This document shows positions 9,102 through 17,376 of a stretch of DNA of 64,000 bases, in pieces (the stretch's first letter is position 1; every line of letters begins with the position of its first letter). The notes below the pieces were generated by a model. That model saw only the letters and a program-made list of their open reading frames with translations. It was not told the origin of the DNA and made no database searches. The position numbers were made by a program, and so were the translations under genes. The DNA is from Campylobacter gracilis (lineage in GTDB: Bacteria; Campylobacterota; Campylobacteria; Campylobacterales; Campylobacteraceae): positions 1,178,001 to 1,242,000 of the forward strand of contig NZ_CP012196.1 in the NCBI RefSeq assembly GCF_001190745.1. The letters are read 5' to 3'.

Positions 9102-10739
9102 CTATCGAGCTTGAAGCGCGAAGCTGTCGCTAAAGCTCGCGTCAAAATTTTTGCAAAGCTTAAGCATCAAATCCGCAAATTTGCGCCCGCTAAACATCGC
9201 TCCGCCGAAGATCAAAACGTCAAAATCCTCTTTGCGCTCATCCGCCAGATCGCTTAAAAAATAGCCTAAACTATCAAAAAATCCGAACGCAAACAGCTTT
9301 TCATTGGCGCCTGCGAGCGCATAGCTCATCGCCGAGCGCAAAATTTTATCCGCTTGCACGCAGCCGCGCTCATCGGTGCAAAAATCGAGTCGTACCCCTT
9401 TACCGCCCGCAAAATCCTCCGCGCTCGCTATCAAAAACGCCGCATCGCGCCCCCAGATAAGCTGCGCGGCGATGCTAAAGATGGTGTGAAATCCCGCGTT
9501 TGCGCTTTTTAAAATTTCATCGATTTTTGCGGCGTTTACGTTAAATTTGGAGCTGAAATTTTCAAGCAGCTTCGCGCCCGTCTCATCCGCGCAAATTTGA
9601 GCCTTAAGTTCGTCAAAACTGCGCGGCAGATTAAATTTAAGTAGAATTTTTTTAGAGCTTTCGCCATAAATTGCGATCTCGTCGTCCGCGCCCACTCCCA
9701 AAAAGCAGCGCAAAACGCGTTTTTTGGAGTCGTTGAAAATCCCTTTTTCGCGGCACGTAAGCGCAAAAAGAGCGGAGTTTTTGTCGTTTGAGTTTTTCAG
9801 ATAAGAGCTTGCGCTGTCGCTTAAAAAATCCTCGTTTTGCACGATCAAAAAGCCGTTTTGAAGCGGCGCGACTTTAAAAATTTTATCTTTTTGCGCCGCA
9901 TTTTCGCATTTTGCGCTTAAAAAATAGATCCCATCGCTTGCCAAAGCGCGCACCAGCGCAAACACGAATATGCCACCCGCAAGCTTTACGTCAAAAAATT
10001 TAGGCGCGCTCTCGTGATTTTTTCTAAAGATCGCATTGGTTTTTAGGCTTATGAGCGGCTTTTCGAAGGCTGCGAGCGCGATTTTGCTCTTTTCATCGCT
10101 CACAAAAATCCCATCCAACGCGCTCACTCCTGCAGCAATCAGAAAATCGGCGCTAAAATCCACGTCCGCCTTGAGCGTGAAAATTGCGTCGCCGCGCTTA
10201 ATCTGCACCTGCTGAGCATGAAATAAGTTTATGCGGCAAAACTCCAGTAAGCCGGCGAAATTCTCCCTGCATACCGCTTCAAATTTTCCCTCATAAAGCA
10301 CGCTAGCACCGCTTATTATTCCGAATTCATTTTGAGACAGCTCGGCGTGAGCGAGGTATTCCTTCATCACTCGCGGAGTGAAATTATTAAATTTAGCCTG
10401 ACTAGCCGCGTTTGAAATTTCATCCTCGAAAAATTTATTTAAATCGCTCGAAGAGGCATCTTTAAACGTGCAGTTAAATTTCAGCGCTTTCGCTTCGGCG
10501 CCGCCCTCGTCTACCACGCGCACGGAGGATTTTGCCAAAAATATGGAGTTTGGAATTAGCGGCATCGCTTCGTCGCTAAATTTTAAAATTTCATCCTCGC
10601 CGCCGCGCACGAAAAGGCTTATTAAGCTCACCTCTTTTTTTAGGCAAAACTCAAGTACGCTTTTGCGAGCATAAAACAGCAAGAAGTGCGCTATCAGCGC
10701 GTTTTCATTAAGGTAGTTAAACTCATATGCTACTATCAT
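9102..10739 (-). CDS. hydE: HydE-like hydrogenase accessory protein
   Basis: This 545-aa protein lies directly downstream of hydD, where Wolinella and Helicobacter carry hydE, a gene needed for active hydrogenase whose product resembles the C-terminal part of HypF. The C-terminal portion (IFGGAMFSGRKFADLML, FSIAAQLIWG) is compatible with the HypF/Kae1-type fold seen in HydE; the N-terminal half has no motif I recognise. The assignment rests mainly on position. The start is taken at ATG 10739, which has AAAGGGGGCGAG just upstream and overlaps the hydD stop by 17 bases; an upstream in-frame start at 10814 would sit deep inside hydD. It lacks the QNF/QNS inserts of HydD and HypF. Confidence 0.7.
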   Translation of the reverse strand: MIVAYEFNYLNENALIAHFLLFYARKSVLEFCLKKEVSLISLFVRGGEDEILKFSDEAMPLIPNSIFLAKSSVRVVDEGGAEAKALKFNCTFKDASSSDLNKFFEDEISNAASQAKFNNFTPRVMKEYLAHAELSQNEFGIISGASVLYEGKFEAVCRENFAGLLEFCRINLFHAQQVQIKRGDAIFTLKADVDFSADFLIAAGVSALDGIFVSDEKSKIALAAFEKPLISLKTNAIFRKNHESAPKFFDVKLAGGIFVFALVRALASDGIYFLSAKCENAAQKDKIFKVAPLQNGFLIVQNEDFLSDSASSYLKNSNDKNSALFALTCREKGIFNDSKKRVLRCFLGVGADDEIAIYGESSKKILLKFNLPRSFDELKAQICADETGAKLLENFSSKFNVNAAKIDEILKSANAGFHTIFSIAAQLIWGRDAAFLIASAEDFAGGKGVRLDFCTDERGCVQADKILRSAMSYALAGANEKLFAFGFFDSLGYFLSDLADERKEDFDVLIFGGAMFSGRKFADLMLKLCKNFDASFSDSFALQAR

Positions 10740-11601
10740 CTCGCCCCCTTTTTGCAAATCGATCCGCGATATCTTGGGCGCTAAGATCGGCGATTTTTTC
10801 ATGCGCAAAACCAAGATCCGATAGGTACTTAAGCGCCGTTTTTTCCATGATTTTTGAGGACTCTAAAATCACGGAACTTAGCTTAAAGCTCGCCTCCTCG
10901 ATGCGCTGCGGCACGACCGCTAGAATTTTAACGTGAGGCAGATCGCCGCAAAGATCCATCATTTGCAGGGTTTGAAGCATTTCGACCTCGTGCGCCGAAC
11001 CACTCCAGCTGATCTGCTTAGGCATCGCGTTGTAGTCGAAAAAATACACCTCGCCGCCCTTTGCGCCATCCGCGTTTATGCAATCTACGAGCAAAATTTC
11101 ATCAAATTCCGCCATCGTAGGCATCAAAAAGCTAGCCAGCGTCCCGCCGTCGATAAAGCTGATCTGATCCGCACTATCGCTCGGCACGGCGAGATTTTTG
11201 GCAACGAGGTTCGCATTGATAGAGCTTTGCGCTGCGGAATTTATGGCGGAATTCTGCGAAGTAGAATTTGAAGCGAAATTCTGCTTTGCGGAATTTTCTG
11301 AAGTAGAATTTCGGTCTAAATTCGCTGTCGCGAAATTTTGCTTAAAGATAGAATTCTCATCTGCAAAATTTTGCAAGGAGTTGCGCTCTATGGAATTTTG
11401 CGAGGTAGAATTTTGTATCGCAGAGACTTGGGCGGAATTTTGCATGAAATTCTGCGCCGCGAAATCCTCGCTCGCCATAGAATTTCGTGCGGCGGCTTTA
11501 GGATAAAATTTATAGTTCTGCGCGAGCGCGCGGACGAAGTGCACGCCTATGCCCTCGTCCGCGTAGATGACGTTGCCGATACCCAGTACCAGCACCCTCA
11601 A
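10723..11601 (-). CDS. hydD: Hydrogenase maturation endopeptidase HydD, with Asn-rich insertion
   Basis: HydD (HyaD/HybD family, peptidase M52) removes the C-terminal peptide of the large subunit HydB after nickel has been inserted. The frame is VLGIGNVIYADEGIGVHFVR at the N-terminus (Ni-binding Glu in DEG), LLVDCINADG (conserved Asp) and SGSAHEVEML (conserved His), the three metal ligands of the family. Family members are about 180 aa; this one is 292 aa because residues about 36-140 are a low-complexity run of QNF, QNS, RNS and SEN units. The insert lies between the first and second metal ligands. The start is TTG at 11601, overlapping the hydC stop. Translation from the TTG gives LRVLVLG, the expected family start, so the TTG is convincing. 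Confidence 0.9.
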   Translation of the reverse strand: MRVLVLGIGNVIYADEGIGVHFVRALAQNYKFYPKAAARNSMASEDFAAQNFMQNSAQVSAIQNSTSQNSIERNSLQNFADENSIFKQNFATANLDRNSTSENSAKQNFASNSTSQNSAINSAAQSSINANLVAKNLAVPSDSADQISFIDGGTLASFLMPTMAEFDEILLVDCINADGAKGGEVYFFDYNAMPKQISWSGSAHEVEMLQTLQMMDLCGDLPHVKILAVVPQRIEEASFKLSSVILESSKIMEKTALKYLSDLGFAHEKIADLSAQDIADRFAKRGRDDSSI

Positions 11602-12272
11602 GCGTGCTCTTCCTTTTTAAATTTATAGCCGCTTACGATCGCATCCATCGCGCCATCCCTGCCCTTGACGGCGTTAAAGACCGCCATATAGACGTGGATC
11701 GGCACGAAGATTATGATGATATTCATGCAAAGATGGTGAATCATTCGCACCTCGCTTAGACCGCCCATCGCAGCTTCCAGCGGGCGCAAGAGCCCGTATA
11801 GCGCACCGCCTAACCCCTCGTGATAGACGTGAACGTATAGAATCATTCCAGTTAGGCAGATTACGAACAGCACTAGATAAAAGCCCAGATAGGAGATGAA
11901 CTGCAGCGGGTTATAAACGCCGCGAAGATGCGGGTGCTCGCCCAAAAAGATATAGTATTTGATCTGAGCGATCCAGACACGCGGGCTAAAAAAATCCTTG
12001 ATGCTTAAAAGCTCTTTTCTGCTCTTTTTATCGAAGAAGAAAAGATAAGTTTTAAAGATCGCCGCGCCAATCATCGCAAAGCCGAAGATCAGATGCACGA
12101 ATCTAAATTTAGCCTGCATAAAAAGCACCGGCTCGGGACTCACCTCGGGCGCGGTGAAAACAAAGGCGATGTAATATCCGGTAATCACCAAAATCGTAAT
12201 GCAAAGCGCACGCAGCCAGTGCGTGAGCCTAAGACCGATTGAGAACTCGTATTCCGCAAATCTTTTTTTCAT
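11598..12272 (-). CDS. hydC: NiFe hydrogenase cytochrome b subunit HydC
   Basis: HydC is the di-heme cytochrome b membrane anchor that passes electrons from the periplasmic HydA/HydB dimer to the menaquinone pool. The 224-aa protein has four hydrophobic spans (about residues 18-38, 55-77, 125-147 and 183-205). Likely heme ligands are His in RLTHWLRAL, HLIFG, the YVHVYHEGLGG region and the last-helix HLCMNIIIIFVPIHVYMAVF, the pattern of the HyaC/HydC family. The gene starts 3 bp after the hydB stop and its own stop overlaps the hydD start, so hydABCD is one translationally coupled unit. Confidence 0.95.
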   Translation of the reverse strand: MKKRFAEYEFSIGLRLTHWLRALCITILVITGYYIAFVFTAPEVSPEPVLFMQAKFRFVHLIFGFAMIGAAIFKTYLFFFDKKSRKELLSIKDFFSPRVWIAQIKYYIFLGEHPHLRGVYNPLQFISYLGFYLVLFVICLTGMILYVHVYHEGLGGALYGLLRPLEAAMGGLSEVRMIHHLCMNIIIIFVPIHVYMAVFNAVKGRDGAMDAIVSGYKFKKEEHA

Positions 12273-12275
12273 GAT

Positions 12276-13997
12276 CTATCCTTTGCTGGGATCTACCCTA
12301 TAGCAGCCAAGCTCCGCCCCTTTAGCGTCCATTACGTGCACGGCGCAGGCTATGCAAGGATCGAATGAATGGATGCGGCGGATGATCTCTAGCGGCTTGG
12401 AAAGATCGGCAAGCTTAAGTCCGATCAAGCAGGATTCATAAGCGCCCATAGCGCCGTCCTTATCCTTCGGCGTGGCGTTCCAAGTAGACGGCACGACCGC
12501 CTGCCAGTTTTTGATAACGCCCTTTTCGATCCTGCACCAGTGGCTAAGTGCGCCACGCGGCACATGACCGATATAGCGACCTTTGTACTCTTTGGAGTTA
12601 TCAATTACATATTTTGCGCAGGTCTGCGTATCGCCGCTTTTGATGTTTGCGATCAAATTTTCTAGCGCAATCAGTCCGTTGTCGGCTACGACTTTAGCCT
12701 CAATCATACGGCACGCCGTTCGTCCAAGCGTCGAAAATACCGCCTCAAGCGGCAAGCCGGCGTCTTTTAGGAATTGATCCACGACCTTTACTACGCGCTC
12801 GTTTTTCTTAGCATAATTTACCACGATATTTGCAAGCGGTCCTACCTGAAGCGGCTTGCCGTCGTATCGCGGAGCCTTGATCCAGGTGTATTTGCCCTGG
12901 GTATCGAGCACCTTCGTATGCGCTTCTTTGCCGTGCGCGTCGATGCTCTGCCCGTCCTGAAGACCCGTATAATTCGGCTCCTGCTCGCCGTCGTAAGGAT
13001 GAAGCGCCGCATCGTTTTTATACCACGCATGCGTTGCCTCCTCGGTAATCTTGTTCTCATCGAGCTCTAAAACCTTGCTAATATCGCCGTTCATAATCAT
13101 GCCGCTTTGAAATAGCCATTCGTTCTTTGAAAGCTGAAATTCTTGATGAGTCCATAAATTTGCCACGCCGATATCATTTAGCACGCTAGGCTCGTTGCCG
13201 TAAGCCTTCGCAACCATTACTAGATCAGGATAATAGGCGCGATTTACGAAGTCTGCGACCTCTTTAAATTTAGACATATATTCGCCCAGTCTCGCAGGAC
13301 TTAGGATATCCATTACACAGGTGACGCCGCCTACGGTAAGGCTTTGCGGATGAGGCTGCTTCGCACCAAATATCGCCATCATCTGAGCCGCCGTGCGCTG
13401 AATGCGCAAACACTCAAGATAGTGCGAAAGAGCGATCAAATTTTGCTCCGGGCTAAGCTTGTATGTAGGATGGCCGAAGTAGGCATTGGCAAAAGGCCCC
13501 AAAGCGCCTTTTTTAACAAAAGCGCCCACGCGATCTTGCACCTCTTTTAGCTTATCCGCACCGCACGCATAAGGGGTGTCGCAGTATTTAAACGCCTCCT
13601 CGCTTGCTTTTTTAGGATCAGCGCTAAGCGCGCTTACTACATCTACGAAATCAAGCCCGTGGAGTTGATAAAAATGCACCGGATGATCGTGCAAAAACAG
13701 CGCGTTAGCCATCAGCGTGCGCGTTAGCAAGGCATTTAGCGGCGGAGTTATGCCGAGAGCGTTTTCTACCGCGACGATACCCGCTTTGTAGTGCGAGAAG
13801 GTGCAGACGCCGCAAATTCTTTGCATAAAAAATCCCGCGTCGCGCGGATCTCTGTTTTTTACTATAGTCTCAAGTCCGCGCCATAGCGTCGAGCTACTAT
13901 AAGCCTCGCGGACGACGTTTTCATCATCCACTACGACCTCTATTCTTAAATGTCCCTCTATTCTGGTTATCGGATCTATTACGATTCTTTGCGACAT
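12276..13997 (-). CDS. hydB: NiFe uptake hydrogenase large subunit HydB
   Basis: HydB holds the Ni-Fe active site that oxidises H2 in the periplasm. The 573-aa protein is normal length. The four nickel-site cysteines are visible: the N-terminal L1 motif QRICGVCTFSHY (near residue 60) and the C-terminal L2 motif FDPCIACAVH. HydD is expected to cut after that His, releasing the last 19 residues (VMDAKGAELG to PSKG). It has no signal peptide, as expected for a subunit co-exported with HydA through Tat. It begins with ATG at 13997, two bases after the hydA stop. Confidence 0.97.
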   Translation of the reverse strand: MSQRIVIDPITRIEGHLRIEVVVDDENVVREAYSSSTLWRGLETIVKNRDPRDAGFFMQRICGVCTFSHYKAGIVAVENALGITPPLNALLTRTLMANALFLHDHPVHFYQLHGLDFVDVVSALSADPKKASEEAFKYCDTPYACGADKLKEVQDRVGAFVKKGALGPFANAYFGHPTYKLSPEQNLIALSHYLECLRIQRTAAQMMAIFGAKQPHPQSLTVGGVTCVMDILSPARLGEYMSKFKEVADFVNRAYYPDLVMVAKAYGNEPSVLNDIGVANLWTHQEFQLSKNEWLFQSGMIMNGDISKVLELDENKITEEATHAWYKNDAALHPYDGEQEPNYTGLQDGQSIDAHGKEAHTKVLDTQGKYTWIKAPRYDGKPLQVGPLANIVVNYAKKNERVVKVVDQFLKDAGLPLEAVFSTLGRTACRMIEAKVVADNGLIALENLIANIKSGDTQTCAKYVIDNSKEYKGRYIGHVPRGALSHWCRIEKGVIKNWQAVVPSTWNATPKDKDGAMGAYESCLIGLKLADLSKPLEIIRRIHSFDPCIACAVHVMDAKGAELGCYRVDPSKG

Positions 13998-13999
13998 GA

Positions 14000-15145
14000 T
14001 TATTCCCCTTTATCTTTCTTAAATGACGCAATCGCCGCGTGTGCCGCTACCGCAACACCCGTGATCGCTAAAATTCCGACACCTATTTTATCTGCGGTAG
14101 CATCAGCGCCGAGCCCGCCAAAAACGCTTTCGTAAAGACGATCCGCCAAAGGCTCTTCAAAAGGTCCCATATGATCCCAAAAATCAGGCTCTGAGCAGCC
14201 TATGCAGCCGTGACCCGCCTGTACCGGCCAGCTAGTGTGGGAGTTGAAACGCTCGCGCGAGCAGTTGTTAAACGTGTAAGGACCCTTGCAGCCTACTTTA
14301 TAAAGGCAGTATCCGTCCTTCGCGCCCGCATCGCCGAAGCTTTCTACAAACTCGCCCGCATCGAAATGTCCGCGGCGCTCGCACAGATCATGTATTCGCA
14401 GCCCGTAAGCCCATTTAGGCCTGTTATAAACGTCCAAGCTCGGAAGCGTGCCGAAAAGGATAAAATTTAGCACATTGCCGACGATATTTTTTTCGCTAGG
14501 CGGACAGCCCGGGATGTTGACGACAGGCTTACTTATGATCTTTTCTAGACCTACTGCGCCGGTCGGATTCGGAGCTGCGGCTTGGATACCGCCGAAGCTC
14601 GAACAGGTGCCGATCGCAAATATCGCCGCAGCTCCTTCGGCAGCGTGCTTGCAGTGCTGAGCTCCGCTCTTGCCCTCAGGACCCACGGTTAGGAAAAATT
14701 CATTCTCGCCGCTTGGAATTCCACCCTCTACCATCAAGATATAGCGCCCCTTGTATTTTTCGATCGCGCCCTCTAAATTTTCCTCGGCTTGCCAGCCTGC
14801 GGCAGCCATTATCGTCTCGTGGTATTCTAGGCTGATGTAATCGAATATGAGGCTGTCGATAGTAGGCGTATCGGTGCGAAGTAAGCTCTCGCTACAGCCC
14901 GTGCACTCCGCCATATGAAGCCAGATCACCGGCAAGCGATCAGCAAGCTCCGCAGCTCGAGCCACGCTAGGCGCAAATGCGGCTGGAAGCCCTAGCATCG
15001 CGGTCATCGCTCCGCTCCATTTCATAAAATCGCGGCGCGAAAAACCCTTGCTTTTAAGCCTTTCTTGTATGCTTTCCTCCGTTTTTATTCGCGGCAAACG
15101 CTCAACGGCATCAAGTCTAGCCGAAATTTGAGCCAAATCAACCAT
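14000..15145 (-). CDS. hydA: NiFe uptake hydrogenase small subunit HydA
   Basis: HydA carries the three iron-sulfur clusters that take electrons from HydB to HydC. The 381-aa precursor has a Tat signal, SRRDFMKWSGAM at residues 36-47, followed by a hydrophobic segment and a likely cut after VARA. Cluster motifs are LHMAECTGCSESLL (proximal cluster), the EGGIPSGENE segment, GTCSSFGG, NIPGCPPSEKN, and the C-terminal GCIGCSEPDFWD. A C-terminal hydrophobic helix (about residues 355-374) anchors it to the membrane beside HydC. The 36 residues ahead of the twin arginine are usual for this family. It is the first gene of the hyd operon, with a strong AGGAGG ribosome site. Confidence 0.97.
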   Translation of the reverse strand: MVDLAQISARLDAVERLPRIKTEESIQERLKSKGFSRRDFMKWSGAMTAMLGLPAAFAPSVARAAELADRLPVIWLHMAECTGCSESLLRTDTPTIDSLIFDYISLEYHETIMAAAGWQAEENLEGAIEKYKGRYILMVEGGIPSGENEFFLTVGPEGKSGAQHCKHAAEGAAAIFAIGTCSSFGGIQAAAPNPTGAVGLEKIISKPVVNIPGCPPSEKNIVGNVLNFILFGTLPSLDVYNRPKWAYGLRIHDLCERRGHFDAGEFVESFGDAGAKDGYCLYKVGCKGPYTFNNCSRERFNSHTSWPVQAGHGCIGCSEPDFWDHMGPFEEPLADRLYESVFGGLGADATADKIGVGILAITGVAVAAHAAIASFKKDKGE

Positions 15146-15150
15146 ATCGT

Positions 15151-15187
15151 CCTCCTGAAATTTAGGATACTTTTAAATGGCATTCTA
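15151..15187 (-). promoter_or_regulatory. Probable promoter and ribosome site of the hydABCDE operon
   Basis: On the minus strand a TAGAAT (15187..15182) preceded by TTGA fits a sigma-70 -10 element, which would start transcription about 30 bases ahead of hydA. AGGAGG at 15156..15151 lies six bases from the ATG and is a full match to the 16S anti-SD. Upstream is very A/T rich, as is usual for Campylobacter -35 regions. The element is predicted only from sequence. Confidence 0.5.
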
Positions 15188-15533
15188 TCAAAATTTAGAA
15201 TTCATGCACCTTAAATTTCGTTAGATTTAATTAAAATTTTATATTTATTCGTTGTCTAATTGGTTTTAAATTTAAAAATAAAAGGCGGATTAAAATTTAG
15301 CGCTGCGGGCGAAACTTTAAATTACAGCGGAGAAAGCATTAAATTTTATGAAGCATTAAAATTTACGAGGCAATGAAATTTTATCCAAGAATTTTATAGC
15401 TGCGAAAAGTATTTTAGGATAAAGTAGGCATAGGTTGGATGATTTTGTGCGATACTAGCGGGCGCACTATTTGTGCGCCACAGCGAAGTATTTTTGCAAA
15501 ATCATCCGTTAAATTTTAGAAAATTTCCAAAGA
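15188..15533. other. Spacer between mfrE and the hydA promoter
   Basis: No gene is seen in these 346 bp. They are AAATTT-rich and hold both the region downstream of mfrE and the upstream part of the hydA control region. GTGCGATACTAGCGGGCGCACTATTTGTGCGCC near 15448-15479 contains short GTGCG/GCGCAC inverted repeats that could form a weak hairpin downstream of mfrE. Confidence 0.35.
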
Positions 15534-16391
15534 TCAGCTTACCAATCTCGTTGCATCTTGGATATTGATGTTTAGTCCAAGCTGCTCGTTGCTTAGCCCA
15601 AGAGCAAGACCTACCAGCTGAGATAGGTGGATGATCGGCTTTCTTGCCTTGGAGTTCATCGCTTCTTGGTATCGCTCCTGATAGATATCAAGCTGCATCT
15701 GGCATAGCGGACAAGGCGTAACTACGACGTCTGCTCCATGCTCGGCAGCGTCATTTACGATCTCGCTTGACATTTTAGATACCGATTTTACCGCTGGATA
15801 GCTAGCGTGAAAGCCGCAGCAATCAAGGCGTTTTTCAAAAGGCACTATCTGAGCACCAAGTGCGCTAACTACCGCTTCAAAGCTTTTCGGATTGGTCGAG
15901 CTCTCTTTCTTAAGCTCGCGCTCCGGTCTTAATGAGTGGCAGCCGTAAAATAGCGCTACTTTTAAATTTGTTAGCGGTCTAACGACTTTAGCTTTTAATG
16001 TATCTAAGCTTTGATATAGCACCCAAAGCAGACTCGTAATCTCGGTGCTTCCCTGATACTGCATACCGCCCTCTTTTAAAAAGGTATTGATATAGCTTTT
16101 TGCTCCCTTATCTAGAGTAAGTTTAGCCTTGGTTAGAGTTAGCATACAGGTGGAGCATGTAGTTAGCAGAGGCATCTTCATACCCTCGGCTAGCGCGATG
16201 TTTCTGGCATTGGCTACTAGGCTTGCCATAGGATCGACGCATTGAGCTTGACTAGCCCCGCAGCAGCTCCAGCCTTTTATCTCATGAAGTTTAATACCCA
16301 GCACCGGAGCGATCGCTTCAAGTGAAATTTTAGACTCCTTTGCGGCTTGACTTAAAACGCAACCCGGGAAAAATGCAAATTCGTTATTCAT
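15534..16391 (-). CDS. mfrE: 8-methylmenaquinol:fumarate reductase subunit MfrE (CCG-domain protein)
   Basis: MfrE is the membrane-associated heterodisulfide-reductase-like subunit of the SdhABE/MfrABE class; it is thought to take electrons from the (methyl)menaquinol pool. The 285-aa protein has two CCG domains: GWSCCGASQAQC near residue 40 and RLDCCGFHASYP near residue 195. Extra cysteine motifs are FFPGCVLS, TTCSTCML, LFYGCHSLRP and TPCPLCQMQL, the set that coordinates unusual iron-sulfur clusters. There is no transmembrane helix, which fits the class. The ATG at 16391 follows a strong AGGAGGAG, ten bases after the mfrB stop. Confidence 0.93.
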   Translation of the reverse strand: MNNEFAFFPGCVLSQAAKESKISLEAIAPVLGIKLHEIKGWSCCGASQAQCVDPMASLVANARNIALAEGMKMPLLTTCSTCMLTLTKAKLTLDKGAKSYINTFLKEGGMQYQGSTEITSLLWVLYQSLDTLKAKVVRPLTNLKVALFYGCHSLRPERELKKESSTNPKSFEAVVSALGAQIVPFEKRLDCCGFHASYPAVKSVSKMSSEIVNDAAEHGADVVVTPCPLCQMQLDIYQERYQEAMNSKARKPIIHLSQLVGLALGLSNEQLGLNINIQDATRLVS

Positions 16392-16401
16392 CCTCTCCTC
16401 C

Positions 16402-17376
16402 TTATTCTATCTCGCCGCTAGCTTGAGCCTTGCGTGCGGTCTCTATCATCTTAACGAGCCCTGCATGACCCTCGATCTCCTCGCCTCCGAATACGTGCAA
16501 AGGATTCATCTTGCCCGCAGCCATTAAATTTGCCGCTACGTCCATCTTACCCATATTTGCAAATACGCCTTCGCTTCTCAAAGCAAGCTTGATCTCGTTT
16601 AGCCTTCCGCTTCCCTCTACGATATCTAGTAGGAACGCCTCGGCATGACCAGGACCGCTTCCTGCGGTTAAGCCCTTTTTCATCGCTAGGGCGCGAAGTG
16701 CGGTGATATCGCTTTGAGCGCTTATACCTTTAGGGCAGCGATCGGCGCACTCTTGGCAGTGCACGCATAGCCATAATCCGTTTAGTACCGCAGGCTTTAG
16801 ATGAGGCATAGCGTCCTTGCTTCTTGAATCAAATGCGGCGCGGTTAGCATGGGTAAAAACAAAGGGCTGCATATAATCGCTCGCATCGGCTCCAAGCTTA
16901 TTGCATTCGCTAGCGCAACATCCGCAAAGGATGCAATCCCACTGCTTTTTGACGCGCTCCATCTGCTCTGGGCTTTGCTTACAGCCCTTATCGGCGCTAA
17001 ATTCTTTCTTAGGCGTAATGGTCGGTTTGATCTTTCTTAAATTCTCGATACTAGGCTCCCAGTCCACCACCAGATCCGAAATCACTCGGAAATTATTTAG
17101 CGGCGAGATCGTAAAGCTATCGGGGTTTTCATACTCCGCAAGCAAAGCCTCCATCTTGGTATCGCAGGCGAGATATGAGTGCCCGTTTACCCTCACGGCA
17201 CAGGCTCCACATATCGCCATACGGCACGCTGCGGTAAAATTTAAAGTGATGTCTAAATTTTGCTTAATAAACTGCAAAACTCCAAGCAGGGTCTTTCCTT
17301 TGATCTGCTCCAAACTAAGCTCGTAGGCTTGCTTATAATTTTTGCTTCCATCGAAGCGGTCTATGATAAATTTCAT
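16402..17376 (-). CDS. mfrB: 8-methylmenaquinol:fumarate reductase iron-sulfur subunit MfrB
   Basis: MfrB connects MfrE to the flavin subunit through three iron-sulfur clusters. The 324-aa protein has the plant-type 2Fe-2S site CRMAICGACAV with a later SYLAC (residues about 52-75), the 4Fe-4S motif CILCGCCASECN near residue 150 and the last cluster CVHCQECADRCPKG near residue 210. The C-terminal extension beyond the normal SdhB length (after about residue 240) is typical of the MfrB/SdhB-E class. The start ATG overlaps the mfrA stop (ATGA), so translation is coupled. Confidence 0.94.
   Translation of the reverse strand: MKFIIDRFDGSKNYKQAYELSLEQIKGKTLLGVLQFIKQNLDITLNFTAACRMAICGACAVRVNGHSYLACDTKMEALLAEYENPDSFTISPLNNFRVISDLVVDWEPSIENLRKIKPTITPKKEFSADKGCKQSPEQMERVKKQWDCILCGCCASECNKLGADASDYMQPFVFTHANRAAFDSRSKDAMPHLKPAVLNGLWLCVHCQECADRCPKGISAQSDITALRALAMKKGLTAGSGPGHAEAFLLDIVEGSGRLNEIKLALRSEGVFANMGKMDVAANLMAAGKMNPLHVFGGEEIEGHAGLVKMIETARKAQASGEIE

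Noticed and set aside
11198-11506. Plus-strand ORF with EFC/KFC repeats
   Set aside because: Antisense shadow of the HydD insert, produced by the GAATTTTGC word; not a gene.
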